A stretch of DNA of 64,000 bases from Bacteroidota bacterium (GTDB lineage: Bacteria > Bacteroidota > Bacteroidia > B-17B0 > Aurantibacillaceae). The position numbers and the translations under genes were made by a program. The stretch spans positions 145,000 to 208,999 of the forward strand of contig JAFDXR010000010.1 in the NCBI GenBank assembly GCA_018267825.1. Reading direction: 5' to 3'. This document shows, piece by piece, positions 44,933 through 54,147 of this stretch (positions within the stretch are counted from its first letter, which is position 1; each line of letters opens with the position of its first letter). The notes beneath the pieces were generated by a model that searched no databases, was not told where the DNA came from, and saw only the letters and a list, made by a program, of their open reading frames with translations.

Positions 44933-45892
44933 TTATAACTGATCCGGAATTTCAAGATCATTCATGCATTTGAAATGGCCCTTCGGACATTTCTTAAAAC
45001 CGAGTTTGGAGCAGGGTCTGCAACCCAGATTTTTCACTTCCAGTATACTGCTGCCATCGCCGGGCAGGTAAGGGTACATCCCGAATTCAGGAATGGTATT
45101 TCCCCAGACAGATGTAATGGATTTTTTATAGGCTGCTGCAATATGCATGAGCCCTGTATCGGAACTGATCACATGCTGTGCCTGCCGGATTAATGATGCC
45201 GATTGATTGAGCCTCACCTTGCCGCAGGCATTAAATGCCTTTTCAGGAAATGCATCCTGGATCTGTTGAGCCACAGCTGCATCTTCGGGTCCGCCCAGGA
45301 TCACCAGCGGAAGCTTTACCTTTGTGCAGATCTCTTTTAATTTGTTTTCGGGAATTCGTTTGGTATAATAAGAGCCACCGGCAACCAATGCATAATAACC
45401 CTGGCTGAATATGTCCGGTAAGAACTCTTTTGTATTTATTTCATCCTGCGGGTCAATAAAATAGTCGAGGCCTTTACGGTCGTTTGTAATGCCGAGCGGA
45501 TGTAAGGCTTCGAAATAACGATCCACAATGTGTTTGTCGGGCAGACGATTCATGCGGAAATGCACCAGCATGAATTTTTCTTTATTGAGTTTATCGAATG
45601 AAAACGATTTAACCCCGAGTGCCAGTTTCAGTTGAAGTGTACGTGTGTTGTGATGCAGATCGATCACGTAATCGTATTGTTCTTTCTTCAGCGCAGGCAA
45701 CACTTCTTTCACCGACGATTGGATGTAAAAAAAACGGTCGATGTTTGGGTTGTGTTCAATAACCTGCCGGAAACTCTGCTTGGTGATGTAGTGAATCTCC
45801 ACGCCGGGTATTTGTTGCTTCAGGCAGCGCACAACCGGGGTGGTAAGTACGATATCACCGATACTGCTGAATCTGACAATAAGAATTTTCAA
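44933..45892 (-). CDS. GT9 heptosyltransferase-type glycosyltransferase
   Basis: This 319-aa protein has the family 9 start (MKILIVRFSSIGDIVLTTPV) and the C-terminal substrate region SSDTGLMHIAAAYKKSITSVW, NTIPEFGMYP, so it transfers a nucleotide-activated sugar, probably to the core of the outer-membrane glycolipid. A Cys-rich C-terminus (CRPCSKLGFKKCPKGHFKC) is common in GT9 members. The acceptor is unknown. It ends 6 bp from the convergent thioesterase stop. Confidence 0.88.
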   Translation of the reverse strand: MKILIVRFSSIGDIVLTTPVVRCLKQQIPGVEIHYITKQSFRQVIEHNPNIDRFFYIQSSVKEVLPALKKEQYDYVIDLHHNTRTLQLKLALGVKSFSFDKLNKEKFMLVHFRMNRLPDKHIVDRYFEALHPLGITNDRKGLDYFIDPQDEINTKEFLPDIFSQGYYALVAGGSYYTKRIPENKLKEICTKVKLPLVILGGPEDAAVAQQIQDAFPEKAFNACGKVRLNQSASLIRQAQHVISSDTGLMHIAAAYKKSITSVWGNTIPEFGMYPYLPGDGSSILEVKNLGCRPCSKLGFKKCPKGHFKCMNDLEIPDQL

Positions 45893-45899
45893 GGGACAA

Positions 45900-46340
45900 T
45901 TATTGAGGGATTAAATGGGCTTCGATTACTTTGCCATTGTTGTCAATATCCCTGACCCACATTTCCTTTTCATAGAGTTTCAGGATCTGCCAGGTTGTAA
46001 CAGTTCCATTATTTGGAGAGCTTTGTGTCAGAATCAGGTTCTTTTTACTGCTGTCAAACTTCCAGCTGCCGGCTTCATTATAAGCCAGTGTGCCCATGAA
46101 TTTATAACTGATGGTATAGTCGCCGGATTTGGTAGTGGTTAATATATAGGAAGTGTAAACATTATTGAAATCTGATGTTTTATCAACGTTGTCTTCCATA
46201 TACTTGGTCACCTTCCAGGTATTTGCCACACGTTCGGCTTTTCCTCTGAAACTGATTGCAGGGCCATCCGGGTATTTTTTACATTGTGTAAACGTTGTAA
46301 ATACCAGGGCGATGGACAGGAATAAAATCAGTTTCTTCAT
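45900..46340 (-). CDS. Lipocalin-like lipoprotein
   Basis: This 146-aa protein has a lipoprotein signal (MKKLILFLSIALVFTTFTQC, Cys20). The mature part has NTWKVTKYMEDNVDKT, GSWKFDSSKKNLILT and TTWQILKLYEKEMWVRD, the alternating strand and Trp pattern of the lipocalin-like domains frequent in Bacteroidota lipoproteins. The ligand is unknown. It starts 7 bp upstream of the GT9 gene on the same strand and is likely co-transcribed with it. Confidence 0.7.
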   Translation of the reverse strand: MKKLILFLSIALVFTTFTQCKKYPDGPAISFRGKAERVANTWKVTKYMEDNVDKTSDFNNVYTSYILTTTKSGDYTISYKFMGTLAYNEAGSWKFDSSKKNLILTQSSPNNGTVTTWQILKLYEKEMWVRDIDNNGKVIEAHLIPQ

Positions 46341-46384
46341 AATGTTTCTGTAATTTTACAGACGAAATTACAAAATTTAAGTCA

Positions 46385-47155
46385 ATGTTTATTGATACAC
46401 ATACCCACCTGTACTCGGAAGAATTCAATGATGATCGTGACGCCATGATAGAGCGTTGTCTGCAGGCTGGTATCGGACATTTATACCTGCCCAATGTTGA
46501 TAGTACAAGTATAGAAGGCATGCTTGCCCTGGAAGCAAAATACCCGGAGCATTGCCATGCCATGATGGGACTGCATCCCTGTTCGGTAAACGAAACTGTG
46601 GAGCAGGAACTGGCAATTGTGAAAGAGTGGCTGGGGCGTCGCCGTTTTGCGGCAATCGGTGAAATAGGAATTGATCTGTATTGGGATAAAACATTTATAG
46701 AACAGCAACGCCATGCATTTCGTACACAAATAGACTGGGCACTTGAACAGCGCTACACCATAGTGATCCACTGCCGCGAGGCTTTTGATGAGATTTATTC
46801 CATTCTTACATCTTATACAACATTGCCCAAAGCCATATTCCACTGTTTCAGCGGCACACTGGAGCAGGCCCATAAAATACTGGAGCTCGGTAATTTCAAA
46901 CTGGGTATCGGCGGTGTTGTGACTTTCAAAAATGCGGGCCTCGATAAAGTGGTTGAACAGATTCCCCTGGAGTACCTCGTACTGGAGACCGATTCGCCTT
47001 ACCTGGCACCGGTGCCTTACCGCGGCAAACGCAATGAGAGCGCTTACCTGAAACTGGTTGCCGAAAAAATAGCGCAGATCAAACAGGTTTCTGTTGAAGC
47101 GGTAGCTGAACAGACCACAAAAAATGCGTTTGCTGTTTTTGGAAACAACGCGTGA
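46385..47155 (+). CDS. tatD: TatD-family metal-dependent DNase
   Basis: This 256-aa TIM-barrel hydrolase has the metal-binding start FIDTHTHLYSEEF, then AIGEIGIDLYWDKTF, VIHCREAFDEI, FHCFSGTLEQA and the final LETDSPYLAPVPYRGKRNES. These His, Glu and Asp residues bind two metals. TatD proteins remove nucleotides from DNA and act in DNA repair and protein quality control. It is full length. The next gene overlaps its end by 32 bp. Confidence 0.93.
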   Translation: MFIDTHTHLYSEEFNDDRDAMIERCLQAGIGHLYLPNVDSTSIEGMLALEAKYPEHCHAMMGLHPCSVNETVEQELAIVKEWLGRRRFAAIGEIGIDLYWDKTFIEQQRHAFRTQIDWALEQRYTIVIHCREAFDEIYSILTSYTTLPKAIFHCFSGTLEQAHKILELGNFKLGIGGVVTFKNAGLDKVVEQIPLEYLVLETDSPYLAPVPYRGKRNESAYLKLVAEKIAQIKQVSVEAVAEQTTKNAFAVFGNNA

Positions 47156-47987
47156 GACATATCCGCTATTTGTGAAAGTACTGGTGTATGCCAATGTGTA
47201 CATCGCCTTTTGTGCGGCGTCGCAGGTACTGTTCACACAGCGGGTAGCAGGGATTCCGTTTTCATGGGATTCTGTATCCTATATGTTTTTCATCCTGCTT
47301 TCCACCTTTGTGCAGTATAATGTGCAGCGTGGGTATATTATTGCACGTGAACACAATGGTACAGAGCGTTCACAATGGGTATTAAGGCATCGCAAAACAT
47401 TGCTCATTATTATCCTGCTGGCGCTGATCATATTACTGGCGCTTTGCAATAACCTGAGCTGGACAGCCATCGGTGTTATGGCAGGTGCTGAGGTTGTGTC
47501 TACATTCTACTATATGCCTCCCTTCAACCTGCGTCGTTATGGCTACGTAAAGCCTTTTCTGCTGGGCATGGTCTGGATGATCAGTTGTGGTTTTGTGCCT
47601 TTTCTCGAGGCGAAAAAACTGAATGAGGCGGCATGGTTTTTCCTGGCATCACAGTTTTGTTTTGTATCGGCACTGGGTGTTTTGTTCGATGTAAAAGATG
47701 CCGTAAGCGACTTTGCAAATGGTACACGAACCTATGCCAACACATTTGGAACATCTTCAGCAAAACTGATCGCCGCTGTTTTGATCGTATTGAGCGCAGG
47801 ATTGTTTCATCTGGCTGCATTGCCGGCCCATGTAAAATATACAAACGATGGTCTCATGCTGGTGTCGCTTATCATGGCGGCCATAACGAACGATCACCGG
47901 CGCAGTGTTTTTTATTACCTATTTATCGATGGACTCATGCTTATACAGGGACTACTGATCCCCGTTGTGCTATACATGAGCAGGTAA
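47124..47987 (+). CDS. UbiA-like prenyltransferase-fold membrane protein
   Basis: This 287-aa protein has about eight hydrophobic helices. After YFYMPPFNLRRYGYVKPF-type loops (here YYMPPFNLRRYGYVKP) it carries a Gly-Val-Leu-Phe-Asp-Val-Lys-Asp segment (GVLFDVKDAVSDF), resembling the second Asp-rich motif of UbiA enzymes. The first motif (NDxxD) is not seen in canonical form, so catalysis is uncertain. It overlaps the tatD 3' end by 32 bp. A GTG at 47,172 is an alternative start. Confidence 0.65.
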   Translation: MRLLFLETTRETYPLFVKVLVYANVYIAFCAASQVLFTQRVAGIPFSWDSVSYMFFILLSTFVQYNVQRGYIIAREHNGTERSQWVLRHRKTLLIIILLALIILLALCNNLSWTAIGVMAGAEVVSTFYYMPPFNLRRYGYVKPFLLGMVWMISCGFVPFLEAKKLNEAAWFFLASQFCFVSALGVLFDVKDAVSDFANGTRTYANTFGTSSAKLIAAVLIVLSAGLFHLAALPAHVKYTNDGLMLVSLIMAAITNDHRRSVFYYLFIDGLMLIQGLLIPVVLYMSR

Positions 47988-47989
47988 TC

Positions 47990-49264
47990 TTATACAGCTG
48001 CGGCAGTTTTAAATGCCTGGATGGTTTTTGTAATATCGGCTTCTGTGTGCGCTTCGCCCATAAATCCAACTTCATAACCCGAAGGGCCAAGGTACACACC
48101 ATTTTCAAGCAGAGGGTGATATAGTTTTCTGAAGTGTGCCATGCTGTTTGGGTCGATATCTTCGGCGCTCTGAATTTTTTCACGTTCCGTAAAGGCAAGC
48201 CAGAAAATAGAACCAACGCTGAAAATTTTCATACCTGGAATATTCAGGGCATTAAGTCCACTGATGAGCTGTTGTGTTTTTTTTGCAAGCGACTCATAAA
48301 AGCCTGGTTTGAGACACTCGCTGAGTTGTGCAATACCGGCACTCATCGCCACGGGGTTGCCGCTTAGTGTACCGGCCTGGTATACATCTCCTTCGGGCGA
48401 AATGCGAGCCATAATATCTTTACGTGCTCCATAAGCACCCACAGGGAAACCGCCGCCAATGATTTTGCCATAAGTTACGATGTCGGGTTGTATACCATAA
48501 TAACCTGCAGCACCTGTAAAGCCTACGCGGAATCCACTGATCACTTCATCGAAAAATAGAAGCGTCTGGTGTTTTGTACAGATGGTTCTTAAAAATTCGA
48601 GATAGGATTTATCCTGCAGCAATAAGCCATTGTTGGCAGGAATAGGTTCAATGATGACACAGGCAATCTGGTTGTGAAACTGCTGAAATGCCTGTTCCAC
48701 AGCTTCGGTGCTGTTCAGAGGCACGACAATGGTTTCGTTTACAAAACTTTCGGGCACGCCCGCTGATGACGTATTGCCGAATGTAACGAGTCCTGATCCT
48801 GCTTTTACCAGCAAAGAGTCGCTGTGTCCATGGTAACAGCCTTCGAATTTCAGAATTTTGCTGCGGCCGGTAAAGCCACGTGCGAGACGGATAGCGCTCA
48901 TCACGGCTTCGGTACCGCTGCTTACAAAACGTATTTTGTCGATATGCGGATTGTTGGATAAAATGAGGTCTGCCAGTTCGTTTTCAAGACGGGTAGGTGC
49001 ACCGAAAGATGTACCGTTTCGCATGGTTTTTTCAACGGCATTTAAAACGGTATCATTGGCATGACCCAAAATCAGCGGGCCCCAGCTGGCGCAGTAATCA
49101 ATGTATTCATTCCCGTCTGCATCCCAGATGTGAGAGCCTTTACCTTTGTCAATAAATAAGGGCGTACCGCCTACACTTCGGAATGCTCTTACCGGGGAGT
49201 TAACACCTCCGGGGAAATAGGTTTTTGCTTTTTCGAATAGCTGGATTGAATTGGTCTGTTGCAT
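47990..49264 (-). CDS. hemL: Glutamate-1-semialdehyde 2,1-aminomutase HemL
   Basis: The start at 49,264 gives MQQTNSIQLFEKAKTYFPGG, which fits family N-termini better than the upstream ATG (49,288), and 424 residues. Conserved features are GGVNSPVRAFRSVGGTP, SGTEAVMSAIRLARGFTGR, GCYHGHSDSLLVKAGSG and YGKIIGGGFPVGAYG with the PLP Lys. It converts glutamate-1-semialdehyde to 5-aminolevulinate in the C5 haem pathway. It ends 2 bp from the convergent UbiA-like gene. Confidence 0.97.
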   Translation of the reverse strand: MQQTNSIQLFEKAKTYFPGGVNSPVRAFRSVGGTPLFIDKGKGSHIWDADGNEYIDYCASWGPLILGHANDTVLNAVEKTMRNGTSFGAPTRLENELADLILSNNPHIDKIRFVSSGTEAVMSAIRLARGFTGRSKILKFEGCYHGHSDSLLVKAGSGLVTFGNTSSAGVPESFVNETIVVPLNSTEAVEQAFQQFHNQIACVIIEPIPANNGLLLQDKSYLEFLRTICTKHQTLLFFDEVISGFRVGFTGAAGYYGIQPDIVTYGKIIGGGFPVGAYGARKDIMARISPEGDVYQAGTLSGNPVAMSAGIAQLSECLKPGFYESLAKKTQQLISGLNALNIPGMKIFSVGSIFWLAFTEREKIQSAEDIDPNSMAHFRKLYHPLLENGVYLGPSGYEVGFMGEAHTEADITKTIQAFKTAAAV

Positions 49265-49349
49265 AACGGGCTTTAAAATGTGGAGCAAAGATAAGCATAT
49301 TCAGATAATTCAGACGTGTCAACAAGCCCGGCTTTAAGCCTGCAGGTAA

Positions 49350-49378
49350 TAAAAAAGCCCCGGCTTGCCGGGGCTTTA
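49350..49378 (-). terminator. Hairpin terminator
   Basis: The stem AAAGCCCCGGC / GCCGGGGCTTT is followed on the minus strand by a T run. It ends the SRPBCC gene ahead of hemL. Confidence 0.9.
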
Positions 49379-49398
49379 TCATGAAGCAGATAGTTCAA

Positions 49399-50403
49399 TT
49401 AATTCTTGATCACATAATAAATGTTGGTAAGCCATTTGGCTGTATCTTTTTCATTCATCGGATCGGTCACATATTCTTCGATTACCCATCCCTGTGTCAG
49501 ATTTTTTTCTTTGATGTAAGCATCCATGGCCATGTGTGCATCTCCGCTTTTGTTATAAGCCCCATAGTATGCAATCTGCAATACCTTAGAGGCAGGTACT
49601 GTAAATTTTTCGAGACCTTTCAGCTCAGTGCCATTAGGAACGCAGGCCACAGCAGCACATTCGGTTTCTCCTTTTTGCTCGTCGTAGCTAAAGTAAATAG
49701 CGCTTGGGGCCATCACCGGCTGAATTTTTCCTTTTCCGGTTTCGCTGAAAAGGTGTGGGAAGGTTTCGCCAAAGAACCTGGCCAGCTGATCAAATTTATA
49801 AGTTCCTTTTTTGCCGAAGAAGGTGTGTTCTTCCCAGTTGAGTTCTTTAACTTCATATTTACCGGCAGTGCTTGCAGCCGGCATTTGCTCCATGGCTGTT
49901 TTTAATTTACTGAGCCCTTTTTCAAAATCAGGACCAACCATTTTGTCGATATTCATAAACAACATGAAAGCCCTTGCAAAGAAGCCGACTTTGTTTTGCA
50001 TGATCCAGCTTACCTTACTGCCACCATTGTCAGGAGTTACAACAAAACAAACGTCGGCGTTACCATGTCCTTCAAAGTTTAATAGCTGGCAGATTGTATC
50101 GCCACTGGTTCTTACATAGGTCATTGTGCCGCTGCCTACTTCTTTCTTTTCGCTCACCCAACTCATGGATGAACCGGGTTGTCCCATTTCACCCTTGTAT
50201 TCGGTTTTCATATTCGGATCTTTTTCAGTCCATGGCGACCAGGATTCATGGAAGAATTTAAGGTCGGCCATTTTGGTTTTTAAAACATCGGCTGGTGCAT
50301 TGATAACAGCTGAGCGCTCAATTTTCACTTCCGACGGCCCAAACAGGCACAATATCAGGTATACAACAAATAGCCCGATAATAACGTAGAGGATTTTTTT
50401 CAT
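49399..50403 (-). CDS. Membrane-anchored SRPBCC plus GyrI-like two-domain protein
   Basis: This 334-aa protein has one N-terminal membrane helix (KKILYVIIGLFVVYLILCLF). Residues about 27-170 are an SRPBCC (START-like) pocket (VKIERSAVINAPADVLK, SPWTEKDPNMKTEYKG, SWIMQNKVGF). Residues about 180-334 look like a GyrI/AraC effector-binding fold (YEVKELNWEEHTFFGKKGTY, TVPASKVLQIAYYGAYNK, TQGWVIEEYVTDPMNEKD). Both domains bind small hydrophobic ligands. A membrane-tethered fusion is seen in Bacteroidota, and the ligand is unknown. Terminator at 49,350. Confidence 0.75.
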   Translation of the reverse strand: MKKILYVIIGLFVVYLILCLFGPSEVKIERSAVINAPADVLKTKMADLKFFHESWSPWTEKDPNMKTEYKGEMGQPGSSMSWVSEKKEVGSGTMTYVRTSGDTICQLLNFEGHGNADVCFVVTPDNGGSKVSWIMQNKVGFFARAFMLFMNIDKMVGPDFEKGLSKLKTAMEQMPAASTAGKYEVKELNWEEHTFFGKKGTYKFDQLARFFGETFPHLFSETGKGKIQPVMAPSAIYFSYDEQKGETECAAVACVPNGTELKGLEKFTVPASKVLQIAYYGAYNKSGDAHMAMDAYIKEKNLTQGWVIEEYVTDPMNEKDTAKWLTNIYYVIKN

Positions 50404-50626
50404 GGTTAAATAATTTGGTTAAGAGCCAAAGGTATATAAAAAAAGTTCATTGAAAAGGATATAAAGGGTCGCTGAATGGCATCCCCAGGGTGCGTATTTG
50501 CACAGGTTAAGGCTCAAAAAACAGCATGAGACAGACTTAACAGGAGATTGTTAATTACTAAGCTGCCATGGGGCCTGAAGCGATGCGCTGCGCCTGTACT
50601 TTTATAGCATTAATTTTTGCGCTCCT

Positions 50627-51496
50627 GTGTCTGATAAATTATCCAATAAACGGCTGGTAACATCATCAGCAACAGTGGTCATAAGTCTGGCCCTGGTGCT
50701 CTTTATGCTCGGCCTTCTGGGCCTGGTGGTTATTTATGGCAAAAAACTTTCCAATCATGTGAAGGAGAATATAGGTTTTCAGGTTATTCTGAAAGACACT
50801 ATCACCAATGCCGAGCTTGATTTATTGAAACAGGAATTAAGTTCTTCACCATTCACGAAACATGTGGATTATATCAGCAAAGACGAAGCCGCCGAGAAAC
50901 TTAAAAAAGATCTGGGGGAGGATTTTATTTCTTTCCTGGGGTATAATCCCCTCCTTTCATCACTCGATGTAAAACTCAATGCCGAATATGCCAATACAGA
51001 CAGTCTGGCGGGCTTTGAAAAGGAACTCCTTCAGAAGCACTATGTCAAAGAGGTTATCTACCATAAAGACATGGTAAAGCAGCTCAATCAGAATGCCCGT
51101 GTCATTGCCATTTGCATTCTTGTGCTTACCGTTCTGTTACTGGTGGTGGCGGTTGTTCTCATCAACAATACCATACGTTTATCCATTTACTCAAAGCGCT
51201 TTCTTTTGCGAACACAGTACCTCGTGGGCGCTACAAAGGGGTTCATACAAAAACCATTTATATATAAAGGAATCCGCCAGGGACTTATCTCAGGAATTAT
51301 TGCCGTGGCAGCGGTCTGCGGGTTTCTCGTATTGCTCACAAGCTATATTCCGGAACTCAAACAACTTCAGGATGAGAACATCCTGGCAGCCTTATTCGGC
51401 CTTATTATTCTGGTAGGTATCATCATTTCCGGGTTGAGTGCAGCCCTTTCGGTAAACCGCTACCTGCGCCTCAAAACCGAGGATCTTTATTTCTGA
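50627..51496 (+). CDS. ftsX: Cell division protein FtsX
   Basis: The start is GTG at 50,627 (SDKLSNKRLVTSSATVVIS). This 289-aa FtsX has one N-terminal helix, an extracytoplasmic domain (residues about 50-170: ENIGFQVILKDTITNAELDL ... DYISKDEAAEKLKKDLGEDF), then three helices with the conserved RTQYLVGATKGFIQKPFIYKG loop (given in parts). With FtsE it transmits ATPase activity across the membrane to wall hydrolases during division. FtsE is not adjacent. Confidence 0.88.
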   Translation: MSDKLSNKRLVTSSATVVISLALVLFMLGLLGLVVIYGKKLSNHVKENIGFQVILKDTITNAELDLLKQELSSSPFTKHVDYISKDEAAEKLKKDLGEDFISFLGYNPLLSSLDVKLNAEYANTDSLAGFEKELLQKHYVKEVIYHKDMVKQLNQNARVIAICILVLTVLLLVVAVVLINNTIRLSIYSKRFLLRTQYLVGATKGFIQKPFIYKGIRQGLISGIIAVAAVCGFLVLLTSYIPELKQLQDENILAALFGLIILVGIIISGLSAALSVNRYLRLKTEDLYF

Positions 51497-51557
51497 TAGC
51501 AGCCTGTTAAAATTTCTTTAATAGCATACTACGGCCCGCATTTTTTGCGTTATCGCA

Positions 51558-51588
51558 TTGTTTAAGACTGTTTATTTAAGTACCTTTA
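51558..51588 (+). promoter_or_regulatory. Bacteroidota-type promoter
   Basis: TTG at 51,558-51,560, a 20-nt spacer, then TACCTTTA (near TAnnTTTG). The spacing equals that of the metalloprotease promoter. It serves the gene at 51,633. Confidence 0.55.
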
Positions 51589-51632
51589 GACTTGCCTGTT
51601 GTACTTGCAACATGGCCCAAAATAGAATTCTG

Positions 51633-52475
51633 ATGAAACAACGCTGTCTCATAATCCTGTTCCTCATGGTAGCTTATACCACATTCTCGCAGGATATTAT
51701 TTATACAACAGCCGGTAATAAATACAGGGCTAAAGTCGTTGAAATAAATTCATACGAAGTAAAGTATAAAGACTTTGATAATCCTGACGGCCCTACATAC
51801 GTGATCACAAAAAGCGATGTGGTGCTGATCAATTATCAGAACGGAACAACAGAAGTCATAAATCCGAATCCACCGAACTACTCGCCCAATAAGACAGAGA
51901 CCTACGCCGTTAAAAAGCCGGAGAAAAAGAACCCCAACGAGATTTACTACGTGGGCAAAAATTTTCTGTCGCTTAATGCGCTGGCTTTGATGAATGGAGA
52001 CCTGGCTGTGTTTTACGATCGCGAAATTCTGAATAATAAACTTGGCCTCACTGCCATGGGAAGTTATAACTTCAATAATTCAAAGCCTTTTTTCAATGGC
52101 CTGTTTACACATGATTACCCGAATGCAAAAAAAGAATTCGACGCAGGGCTCGGTGCTAATTTCTTTCCTTCGGACCGCGGCCGGGCGCAATATTTTGTAG
52201 GACTCTTCGGGAAATACATGCAGATGAAATACGACAAAACAGAGCTGCACGATACAACCATCAGCGGATTTGTTTTTCAGAAAACCACCATTGCACGTGC
52301 AACGGCATCGCAGCTTATGGTAGGCGTTACCAATGGATTACTGGTGCGTGTATCGCCGCAGTTCAACTTTAAAATATTCGCTACAATCGGCCTCACCAGC
52401 AATTCGCCGGCGGTTACAGGTTCTGCGAACTACCCGAAAATTTACTTAGGTTATTGTTTTGGTTACAGATTTTAA
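51633..52475 (+). CDS. Envelope protein with N-terminal DUF-like barrel and OMP-like domain
   Basis: The start at 51,633 gives MKQRCLIILFLMVAYTTFSQ, a signal peptide, and 280 residues. The track frame from 51,558 (TTG) would add 25 residues from the promoter region. Residues about 22-80 form a small strand module (DIIYTTAGNKYRAKVVEIN, GPTYVITKSDVVLINYQNGT). The rest is barrel-like (FLSLNALALMNGDLAVFYDR, YLGYCFGYRF), with a C-terminal aromatic residue. The next gene, 6 bp downstream, is a paralogue. Function unknown. Confidence 0.65.
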   Translation: MKQRCLIILFLMVAYTTFSQDIIYTTAGNKYRAKVVEINSYEVKYKDFDNPDGPTYVITKSDVVLINYQNGTTEVINPNPPNYSPNKTETYAVKKPEKKNPNEIYYVGKNFLSLNALALMNGDLAVFYDREILNNKLGLTAMGSYNFNNSKPFFNGLFTHDYPNAKKEFDAGLGANFFPSDRGRAQYFVGLFGKYMQMKYDKTELHDTTISGFVFQKTTIARATASQLMVGVTNGLLVRVSPQFNFKIFATIGLTSNSPAVTGSANYPKIYLGYCFGYRF

Positions 52476-52481
52476 TTTACG

Positions 52482-53315
52482 ATGTACGTGAAATTCCGAT
52501 ATATTCTGTTTGTTCTCCTCTTTTCCATGGCCTGCCTTCTCAAAGCGCAGGACCGGATTTTTTTCCGTGATGGAAAAATGGTTCACGGAAAAATACTTTC
52601 CATTGCCGAAAACACCATCAGTTACAAGGATACCCTGAACATGGAAGTGGTGAAAACAGTTTCCAAAAAAGAAGTGCTCCTGGCTGAATATAAAAACGGC
52701 ACCATGTTTATTTTTGGCGATAACCAGGAAACGCCTTCTGTTATTGCCCAGGACGAGACCCGCGCCCAGCGCAAAGAGCGCAAACTTCGTGAATGGAAAG
52801 AGCATGAAGCTACACTGCCCGACAATATACTTGGATTTTATTTACCTGAACTCGGATTAGGTCGTTTCACTGTTTCCTATGAACGCCTCCTGGCCAATAA
52901 AAGCGTTGGTATTATGATTCCGGCCAGCCTTACCTATAACATGTTTCCGTTTTCCTCATCGAGTTACGATTCCACCACTACCGCATACAATGCAAAACGT
53001 GGCATCAACTTTATTACAGGCCTCGACCTCAATTTCTATACAGACATCAGGCCGGGTTTAAAATATATTGTAGGCCCAAGGTTTCGTTACGGTACTGATA
53101 TGTCGGTAAGTGGGTTTATCGGCGGACCCGGAGGCACCACAGGCTATACGGCACAGATTCAGAATGGATTCATGAAAACAAAAGGCGATCGCTTTGTGAG
53201 TTCGTTTACAGTAGGTGTTGGGTTCTTTAAGTTTACAGAACCTTATGGCAGCGTCAATATTGGACGTGTTTATCCCTGGGCATCTATCAACTGGCGACTT
53301 GGTTTCAGGTTGTAA
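52482..53315 (+). CDS. Paralogous envelope protein
   Basis: This 277-aa protein has a signal peptide (ending LLKAQ) and the same strand module as the previous gene (DRIFFRDGKMVHGKILSIAE, VVKTVSKKEVLLAEYKNGT), followed by a charged linker and an OMP-like half (FYLPELGLGRFTVSYERLL, PWASINWRLGFRL). The pair probably arose by tandem duplication and divergence. Its 3' end overlaps the convergent PLP-enzyme gene by 46 bp. Confidence 0.65.
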   Translation: MYVKFRYILFVLLFSMACLLKAQDRIFFRDGKMVHGKILSIAENTISYKDTLNMEVVKTVSKKEVLLAEYKNGTMFIFGDNQETPSVIAQDETRAQRKERKLREWKEHEATLPDNILGFYLPELGLGRFTVSYERLLANKSVGIMIPASLTYNMFPFSSSSYDSTTTAYNAKRGINFITGLDLNFYTDIRPGLKYIVGPRFRYGTDMSVSGFIGGPGGTTGYTAQIQNGFMKTKGDRFVSSFTVGVGFFKFTEPYGSVNIGRVYPWASINWRLGFRL

Positions 53316-54091
53316 CGTGTTTCATAGCCTGCATTTCCCTGCAATCCACCACTGTGAATAATCAGTATCCTGGTGCCGGTTTCTATTTCATTTTTTTGGA
53401 TCAGATCGAATACAGCATAGCATAGTTTGGCTGTATACACATAGTCGAGCGGAATACGGTACTGCATCTCAAACCATTCCTTGAAAACAAGCAATTCACG
53501 CGTATGGCTGGCATATCCGCCGAAATGATAATTTGTTTTGTAGTTTGCTTTCAGACCGGTATACCCGTCAAAGCCTTTTAATACAGGAATCCCACTGAGC
53601 CATTGATCGGGGGTTTTACTTTGCTCAAGTCCCCTGAATGTTGTGCCGGTTCCCACGGCGCAAAAAATATGATCATATGCCGCACTATGATCCCCCAGGA
53701 TAGCCCGGCAGCCTTCAACACCCAAGGCATTGTCGCCTCCTTCCGGAATAATATAGCTATCCGGAAAACGCTGCAAAAGCTCCCGTATAAAATCACTTTC
53801 AGTTTTGTGCCGGTATTGTTCCCGGCTCACGAATTCAAGTTGCATGCCTTCGCGCATAGCGTGTTTTAACGTATGATTGATGGGGTCGGTTTTTTCGCCC
53901 CGGACAATAGCCAGCGATTCGAAACCGGCCAGCTTACAGGCTGTTGCACAGGCAGCAATGTGATTGCTGAAGGCACCGCCGAAAGTGATAATACGCCTGG
54001 CTTTTTGTTGCCTGGCTGCCTCCAGGTTCAGATGTAGCTTAAACCATTTGTTGCCGCTTATTTCGGGATGAATCAGGTCGAGGCGAAGCAC
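53270..54091 (-). CDS. ACC deaminase/D-cysteine desulfhydrase-like PLP enzyme
   Basis: This 273-aa frame (start at a GTG, 54,091) has HPEISGNKWFKLHLN (PLP Lys region), ITFGGAFSNHIAACA, PEGGDNALGVEG and HSGGLQGNAGYETRYN, typical of the ACC deaminase/D-cysteine desulfhydrase group. Family members continue N-terminally, and the frame here is open for 19 further codons (ITPLEFKGYQIGVLRLD) up to 54,148, next to the preceding porin stop, without an ATG. The true start is therefore probably an upstream non-ATG codon. It acts in the cytoplasm on a small amino acid, exact substrate unknown. Confidence 0.8.
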   Translation of the reverse strand: MLRLDLIHPEISGNKWFKLHLNLEAARQQKARRIITFGGAFSNHIAACATACKLAGFESLAIVRGEKTDPINHTLKHAMREGMQLEFVSREQYRHKTESDFIRELLQRFPDSYIIPEGGDNALGVEGCRAILGDHSAAYDHIFCAVGTGTTFRGLEQSKTPDQWLSGIPVLKGFDGYTGLKANYKTNYHFGGYASHTRELLVFKEWFEMQYRIPLDYVYTAKLCYAVFDLIQKNEIETGTRILIIHSGGLQGNAGYETRYNLKPSRQLIDAQG

Positions 54092-54147
54092 ACCGATCTG
54101 GTAGCCTTTAAACTCAAGCGGGGTAATTATGGGAGTGTAGCGTATAA

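Noticed and set aside
46481..47236. 251-aa minus-strand ORF opposite tatD
   Set aside because: TatD metal motifs are complete on the plus strand.
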